This document shows, one piece after another, positions 57,182 through 64,000 of a DNA stretch of 64,000 nucleotides. The translations under genes and the position numbers were made by a program. The stretch is from positions 47,620,446 through 47,684,445 of the forward strand of contig NC_087065.1 of the NCBI RefSeq assembly GCF_963678635.1. Direction: 5' to 3'. Position 1 is the first letter of the stretch. Every line of letters starts with the position of its first letter. Source of the DNA: Symsagittifera roscoffensis. Taxonomy: Eukaryota; Xenacoelomorpha; Acoela; Convolutidae. The notes beneath the pieces are model-generated. The model searched no databases. It had not been told where the DNA came from and worked only from the letters and a program-made list of their open reading frames with translations.

Positions 57182-59539
57182 TTAGTTCTCCAGAATGTTG
57201 AATGTAGAGTCGAAATGTGTCTGTTCTCGGAATGTCTGAAAGTCCTCGTTTCTGTCTCTGATCCACTGTTTCATCAATTTACTCTTGTCGCATATAATCT
57301 GTCCAGTTATTTTGGCCAGTTCATTCACGTGGTCCGTTTGGAAGTCAATGCCTTCATAGTAGTTCCGGAGCTGACTCTCTTCGAACTGCTTCTGTTCTAT
57401 TTCCTTCAGCATTTCTGGCTTTAGAGGAACGTCGAGCTCACCTGAATCATACAACTATGAATACTCAATCTTTGAAAACTATAGCCAAATAGCTCTTTCA
57501 AACTCAGTTCCAAGTGATGGCGAGAGAATATCGGAAGTAAAAATATTTGTTAAGCATCATTAAACTCTTGCTTGTCACACGAACTTAAAATCTTGGACAT
57601 AGGGTCCTTACAATTTACTATCCAACATCAAAGATTACCGTTTTTTATCTGATCAATTAAAACCCCATTAATTTCCTAAAAATTTTCCAACTAAATGAGA
57701 TATGATCAAGTAACGCTTGTTACGAGCAAGCAAATTAGACTTAAACACGAGCAGGCCGCTCTCTCACCTTTGATAATTTTTGCACATAAATGTCCCTGGA
57801 GCCAGAACATCGGGTATGTGTAGAACTGGTTCTGCATGCCAATGTAGAACAGCTTTGGGTTGTCGGGGAACACTACTTGTTTGTACAGTGGCACAGCCAG
57901 CCTGTTTCCAGTCTTTAGTTTGAGATCATCTTCCATGAAAGGAAAGTTGTGAACGTAGCCAGTGCAATAGATTATGACGTCATATTCTTCCTTGGATCCG
58001 TCTTGGAAGCTAAAAGAAGAATAAAAACACATTGCGACACAGTTACTGCACAAAACGTTGAGGTAAGCACGCACCTTAGATTTTAGGGCCTCCGCTAATA
58101 TACATACCAAAAACGGTGTAATGCAACTTAACGCCAAACAATTTAACATCAAACGTTTTAGTATCAGTCGTTTCACTCCTTCACAACTTAACTCCGAGCA
58201 ATTCAAAACTTTGAAACTGCGATACAGATTGTTTTCCTTAGCTTTCCAGTGAGATGCGTATGTTTTTACGGTCCGAAAAAATCATTGTAGCAAACATTTG
58301 TACCACCGATATGTATTTTCACAGGTGAACATGAAGCACTATTTACCTAACTGTGTTGCCATCGATGTTTTCGAGAAGCGGCCTGACATCTATGCCCCCT
58401 GGGTAGTTCAGCGGCTGTGGTTTGGTTTTGTACGATATGGTGACATACTGGGCGCCTGCTCGCAAAGAGTGCATCGCTATGTCTTCGGCGGAAAAAGAGG
58501 ATCCCACAACCAGAACTCTCTTTCCTACAGAAAGTGAAAGAGTTTCTTATTTCTTCATTTCAATGTCGCATTTTCAAGAATTGATTTTCTTTTCAATTTT
58601 CAGATTTTGTTTTTCTGTTATTCTCATTCAATAATGTTTTCAGAGTTTTCAGTAGATGTTTTAGAGTTTTCAGAGTTCGGCCGAATCAGACCTAAAATTT
58701 TGGCTGCTAATTGACAACTTATTTCTTGCATAGACTACTTGCTATACAAACCTTTATATCTAGAACCGTCAATGAACTGTTTGGAGTGAATAATCTTCCC
58801 TTTAAAAGTCTCCTGGCCAGGATACGTTGCGTCATTTGGATAGTTGAAGTGCCCTGTTGCCACTATTACGTAGTCAAACGTCTCTATTTCTTCCTGTTGA
58901 GCCACCAGATCCTTAACTTTGACGCTGAATTTTTTCGTTGTCTGGTCAAAAGATACATTTTGAACCCAAGTGTTGAATTTGATGTATTTCTCGAGTCGAA
59001 ATTTGAGTGCAAAGCTTTGCAGATATTTCAGCATGTTGGACCTCTCAGGGTAGCAAGGTTTCGTATCCTCGACTTTATCTTGGGGCATCTTGAGTTCGGG
59101 CAACTCGATGACCTCTTTGGGGTTATTCGTCCTCAAGTTTTCATACATTCCCGAGTGGGCTTCAATCCCGTCTTTTTCGATCCCTTCTCGACCCCTGAAG
59201 AGTCAAACTTATCGCTTTGTTGTTTTTTAACATAAAACAGTGTCGAAAAAAGTATTAAGCAGAGGTTTGACTTTTTAAAAATCAAATCATTTGTCGGCAT
59301 TTCAAATTCAATATGGACATGGTTACAACCGAAAATATAAACAAGAAGTATTTTGAGATGGTTGGAACTTACTTGAAGTTCCAGATGCCGCCAATGGAGT
59401 CGTATCTCTCGTAGCAGACAACTTCGTACCCGGTCGAGTCCATGCTTCCGCTCGCATCCTCGAGACTTTGCAATGCTCGGAGAGTCGTAACTCCGGAAGG
59501 TCCGGCCCCAATTACACATCCTCTGGTTTTACTGGGCAT
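57182..59539 (-). CDS. Flavin-containing monooxygenase (FMO), complete five-exon gene, 429 aa
   Basis: Exons (minus): 59,373-59,539; 58,752-59,194; 58,347-58,524; 57,768-58,009; 57,182-57,441; total 1290 bp with stop. All four introns (178, 227, 337 and 326 bp) are GT/AG and the frame is kept at every junction. Predicted role: NADPH- and O2-dependent oxygenation of soft nucleophiles (N, S) in small molecules, using FAD. Signatures: FAD-binding GAGPSG at residues 11-16, the ribose-binding acidic residue ~44 and GGIWNF at 50-55; YENLRTNNPKEV at ~73-84; ATGH at ~168-171; the FMO identifying motif FxGxxxHxxxF at 186-196; NADPH-binding GSSFSA at 211-216; CTGY at 278-281. The length fits the short invertebrate/bacterial-type FMOs, and no C-terminal membrane anchor is visible, so a soluble enzyme is likely. 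The ATG at 59,537-59,539 is the only one giving an intact Rossmann start. No disruption seen; the substrate cannot be inferred. Confidence 0.95.
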
Positions 59540-60237
59540 TTTGTAATTTAGTTTACTTTTGTTTGATTTATGAAAGTTTTTGAAGTTAGTGAACTCCGCA
59601 ATTACACTTTGAAAGAAACTTAGTTTTTGTTTTAAGCAGGTACCAGCTGTTTTCAGATGGCGTTAAACAAGAAATAACTGAAAGCACAGAAATGAAGAAT
59701 AAGGTTCGAACAATCTAGAAGATCGCATTTGATCTCAAAGCTAATTCAATTCCATGACTATTTGGCAACTTCTTCACGGTCTTTATTGCGTCAGCTTAAC
59801 GAAAATGAAATTTTTACACTAGCTCAATTGGCTTATTGGCTCCATTTATATAACCTAACTTAGATGACTTAGCTTAGCGGTCACGTATTTTTAGAGCCGA
59901 CAATATTATGTATTTTTGTCTTCGCATTCAGATAAAGACTACAATTGAATGCGATTTTTATATAGTTCAAAACTTCATCGGACAATAAAAATCGCATTCA
60001 CTTTCAAATGTCGGAATGAACTTGACCTGATATTTTGACTATAGCTAACTGAACATAATTTAAAAAGCCAACAGAACAATTCAAGTTCAAATAAATTTTT
60101 TTAACTTAGATTTTCTGTCGTGGTAAGGATGATCTATGAACCTTTTGAAGGTCAATTATCGCTTGTGAAATCGATATATTAACGCTTCTGAAGCGACACA
60201 GGAACGCGCTGCGACTTCTCTTTAAAAGGTAACAGAA
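59540..60237. promoter_or_regulatory. FMO upstream region with a perfect 15-bp hairpin
   Basis: Likely contains the FMO promoter, but no TATA or other element can be assigned. GAATGCGATTTTTAT at 59,947-59,961 and its exact complement at 59,985-59,999 flank a 23-base loop, ~410 bp upstream of the FMO ATG. It could be a MITE remnant, an RNA hairpin or a protein-binding site; function unknown. Confidence 0.35.
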
Positions 60238-60712
60238 ACAAGACTGCTCGTATTAGGTGGCCTGAACGTTCCGACTGCCTTTTAAGGTCTATGGAGCAGT
60301 AATAACAAAAAAAACTTAAAGGTAAAAAAATTACATTTTTTTAAATTTGAGATTTCTTGTAAAAACATCCCCCCACACGCCAGCCATATTTAGTATAAAG
60401 TGATAAATTTTGCGCCTATTAACATATCAATTATGGCATATAGGCTTCTTTGAACCAACTTGTAAGGATTTCTAAGACGGATTAAAACTCCGCTTACGCG
60501 TTAATAGCGCGAAACATATCGCGCGTTAATTGTTCCAATTTGGCCAAAATGACCTAGATGGAAAACTTTAAACCCCCATAACTTTTTGAAAAATGATCAC
60601 AGGTGGAATTTTCTTTCAAATTTAACCTCAAGACAACAATAGCTTTCGAATGATTTTAAAAAAAATTCAGTCGAAAATGGCTAGTTAAAAAGTCGAAATT
60701 TGTCTGAAGAAA
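60238..60712. repeat. Interspersed repeat family (copy C)
   Basis: Longest of the three related copies; begins CAAGACTGCTCGTATTAGG and ends AAATGGCTAGTTAAAAAGTC. Includes the CGCGTTAATAGCGCG palindrome (~60,496-60,511), followed by ATATCGCGCG. See copies A and B. Confidence 0.6.
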
Positions 60713-63178
60713 AAAAACCTACCCGAGCTTAAAAAATTCGTTACTTTCGTTATGAAAATCGGAACAATAAGAAGAAGCAGTAGTATTCGAAAAAAGAACA
60801 GGCATCAAAATTCTCGAAAAAAGGTGTTCCTTTCTCATGCACGAAAAAAAAATTTCCAGATCAGATCTTTTTCTAAAGAAATCTGAGAAATCAGAGACTT
60901 TTTTAATCTGGCATTTATCTTTGATTTCAGAAGCTCGTGTACAACGAGAAAATGAGCTCGTGAACAAAATGAAAAATCAAAAATAAAACTCACCAAATTT
61001 TTAACATGGCAGTTCAAAAACTGTTTTCGATCTTTCATTTACTGGAAATTTACGCAAAAGCAGAATCATATTGATCACATTCGTACGAGGAAAATTGAGG
61101 AAAACTAGTAAAATTGTGCTTGAATGAATGAAATACTGTAATGAAACTCTGCTCTTGAAAGATAATTTACTCCAAAAAACAACATTATAAACAAGAACTC
61201 AGTTTGATACTTCGATCTAAAAACTTTTTACCAAAACTGATTTAAAAAAACTCCGAAAAAAAGCTGACGCAAGTAGGCAAAAATCTCTTACAACCAAAAA
61301 TTTAAACTTGCATTTGAACTGATGGCAAAAGATCAATGAAAAACTGCCGAGCTTTCTCAGAGACGTCAATTGTTTGAAACATCTAACACCCACAGCTTTG
61401 AAAGAATTTTTCATCAACCACTATCTGCAATGCACATTTTTCTGAGAACAACACTACTTTAATGTTGATATAAATCCGAAAAACTAATTTCAGGTTAGTT
61501 TAAGATAGACAGTCAAAAATTATTCCAAAAACTTAACAGGTTGTTCTATAAAAATTTAAAAGCTTAAAAAAGTCGCTATAATGATGTGCGCTATTTTTTA
61601 TACCAAAACTTTGGAACAAACAAAATTAATTCAACAAAAATAGCCGGTTACTGTGCAAATATACAAAATGTTCCGACCATTTTTAAAAAATGACAACAAA
61701 ATTATTTTTTCAAATTGTCGTTTTTTCGGCGAGGTGTGATAAAGGAAAGTAGAGCTTCGTCAGGCATTGTAAGATAGACAAATTGGAAAACAATTTCTAA
61801 AGGCAAAAAAAAAGAAAACCAAAAAGAATGAAAATTATTTTTCTTTAAGTTTTCAATTTTTTCTCCATATTTTTGAAGTTTTTTATTCCCAAGATGAAGC
61901 TAACAACTCCAAAAATTAATTTCATTTGAGTAAAACTTAATTTTTAAGGCTCATTTTAAGCATAAATAAGCTAATCTAAGCCTGCTCACTCGCTCGAAAT
62001 CAGACAAAAATCAAAGTTTTCAAAAAGTTTTTCTCGACACTGAGAAAACTTTTTCGAAATTCTTAAATGTCGTTCGAATCACGACTATAGAAGGGTTCAA
62101 TTATGATATATCACTCAACCCAGTTCGGTGATTAATTGAGGTAAAGCAATCATCCGATTCAGAATGGAAATTTACATTTGGTCTGAACACAACTTAAAGC
62201 CTAAAAAAATTACGAATTATGTCATACGCTCCTTTTGATAATTTTTGTCAGTTCGAATTTTTTTTGCGATTGTCCAAATAAACTTTGATTGGAGCAGAAC
62301 TTCCCAAACATTTCATTCATTATGTTAAAGTGAACCAGAAACAGCCCGTTTATATAAATTCAAAGGTTTTTTACTTAGCTTAACGTTTTTGGTCCGAAAT
62401 GGTTTAATAATCAAACTACTTTGAGCCGCAAAAAAAAAGTCAGAAAAACAAACATAATTTCTCAAAAATAGAAAAAACGTTTACGCAAAAGTGCAATGGT
62501 ATAAAAACACAGTATTAAAAGCGAATCAGTCCCATTCATAGATTATGAACCAAAATTTTACTTCATTTTTTTAATTGTTTACAATACTTTTTCTGTAGCG
62601 ACTCTACACTTTTTCTCAATAGTAATTTTAGGTCCTTTTTTACATTTAAAAAATTGAGCATGGAGGCATCTCGTTGAATACTGCCATCCATACACAAGGG
62701 GTGCGATCCGCTGAACTAGGATTGTATGCCAAAATGCCAACTATATAGTCTTTGAAATTTAAGCAAGCCGATTTTTACCGGCATTTGGTGTTGCTGTGTA
62801 TGCACTATGCAGATTAAAAAACAAATATAGACACAGCTCAATTGTTTTCTTTTTTCACGCTTCTAAGTGTGGTCGCAAAAAAATTAGAATATGTTATTCC
62901 GTAACGCCGTACGGCTTTCTTCTTGATCGAACGCCTGCATGCAAATTTGAAATTTTAAGCAACTTTAAGACTTATTTTCTGTCAATTAATTATTTAAGCC
63001 TGCAAGTTTCCTATGTCCTAGGTCATTTGCTCTTTTAAATTGATGTTTTCTTCACGATTCTTTTTCTGTGACTGTCCAAATCATGCGCGATAATTTTGAT
63101 AGGAAACAAATTTCCCAAGCATTTCGATAACTTATCAGAAAGCCAACTCAAAGGAGCAAATTTATCTGAACATCAAAG
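60713..63178. other. Non-coding AT-rich stretch
   Basis: No gene recognised; ORFs of 60-82 codons lack family features. Frequent homopolymer A/T. Confidence 0.4.
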
Positions 63179-63395
63179 CAGGGGCGGATTTAGGGGGGGG
63201 GGGGGGGGTTGGGGCGGACCCCTGCCAACCCAAAGGGTCCCCCCTTTGGTACTTTTTAAGAAATCCATTTTTGGCCGACCGACCCTAAAAATTTTCTAAA
63301 GGCGCCTTCGGCGCCAATATATACTAATTTTGAGGGGAAGCGCGCGCCAAAAAAACGCGTTTTTTTGGTCAAAATTTTCTAAAAAGTGCCCAAAA
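63179..63395 (+). mobile_element. hAT-like MITE copy, right part lost
   Basis: Intact left end CAGGGGCGGATTTAGGGG with an expanded G run (~63,193-63,210), then CCCCTGCCAACCCAAAGGG, GGCGCCTTCGGCGCCAATAT and GAAGCGCGCGCC. Similarity ends after AAAAAGTGCCCAAAAC. Confidence 0.65.
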
Positions 63396-64000
63396 CAAAG
63401 TGTTGATATATATTTAAAAGAAAATTGATATAAAATTTTCGAATCAAATTATTGTTTTGAATTTTAAAGCTGTCGACACAAGCTCTCTTACCCTGTTTTT
63501 CTTTTCACGACTACCGCTTCAAATTTTCAAAATTGAATGCAATGTTACTTTTAAAAGTAGTATTTTAGCGAAGCTATCCCCTTTTCGTTATTGGACTCTT
63601 TTGTAAACATAGCCAAAGTACAGTTAGAACGGTTTGAATGATTTACAGCAATTTTAATCACTGTGGTCGCAAAGGATTGTTTTCTTTTTTTTAATATCTT
63701 TGGGGTTTTCGTTCGTTTTGATTTTTATTCCAACTCCAAAATTTTTTTTTCAGAGTTAACGCAATTTCATATTTAGTTTTGCTCAAGTGAAAAAACAACG
63801 GCCTCAAAAATTTTTCAGGCTTGCAGTTGGGTGCTATTTGTATAATGGGTTCGCACAACGCAGAGCAATCTGTGATTGAAGTAATATACGCACTCTTCTA
63901 AAAACTGTACGAAAAAATACACCTAAAAAATTGTTATTTAGACGCACAGTTTTCTTTCAAGGAAGCCTATGATAAATAAAATCAAAAATGAAATCCCGTT
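63396..64000. other. Non-coding stretch to window end
   Basis: Nothing recognised. Confidence 0.4.

Noticed and set aside
58025-58206. Extension of the FMO exon 4 frame upstream
   Set aside because: The open frame runs into intron 3; the acceptor at 58,010-58,011 joins in phase with exon 3 and gives the family sequence, so the extension is intronic.

Overview
The window is AT-rich nuclear DNA from an animal, most likely an invertebrate. Evidence: spliced genes with GT/AG introns of about 180-500 bp, a metabotropic-glutamate-receptor-like class C GPCR fragment, rhodopsin-like GPCR exon fragments, and a BEL/Pao retrotransposon (a superfamily known only from animals). The species cannot be named from the sequence. 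Most of the window is repetitive or non-coding; only one complete host gene is visible.

Layout. 1-16.2 kb: non-coding sequence with non-autonomous DNA elements: a palindromic fold-back element at the left edge, a TA-flanked inverted-repeat element (2.47-3.79 kb), another with 17-bp inverted ends (5.59-6.21 kb), and many copies of a hAT-like MITE (ends CAGGGGCGGAT.../...ATCCGCCCCTG), three of which have degenerate 8-bp target duplications. 16.8-17.9 kb, minus: two exons encoding the start of a class C GPCR ligand-binding domain. 19.4-22.5 kb: a diverged, roughly triplicated non-coding unit. 22.5-27.6 kb: MITE copies, small tandem repeats and one weak 95-codon ORF.

27.65-38.74 kb: two copies of a ~640-bp segment carrying a rhodopsin-like GPCR exon flank a decayed minus-strand BEL/Pao element. 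The element has gag (coiled coil, DUF1759-like region, zinc knuckles), protease, RT, RNase H and integrase, with frameshifts, stops and altered catalytic motifs, a 270-bp TGT...ACA LTR and a primer-binding-like site. Its 5' part holds a nearly identical 1.75-kb tandem duplication and an upstream ORF that may be an SGNH-hydrolase-like accessory protein.

39.15-49.14 kb, minus: a second LTR retrotransposon with ~1.13-1.15 kb LTRs, a 5-bp target duplication (AACGG), candidate PBS and polypurine tract, broken gag and protease, no recognisable RT/RNase H/integrase, a broken 3' ORF of unknown function and a very long repeat-rich leader.

49.1-57 kb: MITE fragments, an apparently perfect 424-bp tandem duplication, microsatellites and other interspersed repeats. 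57.18-59.54 kb, minus: a complete five-exon flavin-containing monooxygenase gene encoding 429 residues with all family signatures. 59.5-64 kb: non-coding sequence with a perfect 15-bp hairpin upstream of the FMO gene and more repeats.

The host genes do not form a pathway. The two GPCR fragments suggest a neighbourhood of receptor genes broken up by transposons; FMO is an independent xenobiotic/N- or S-oxidation enzyme.
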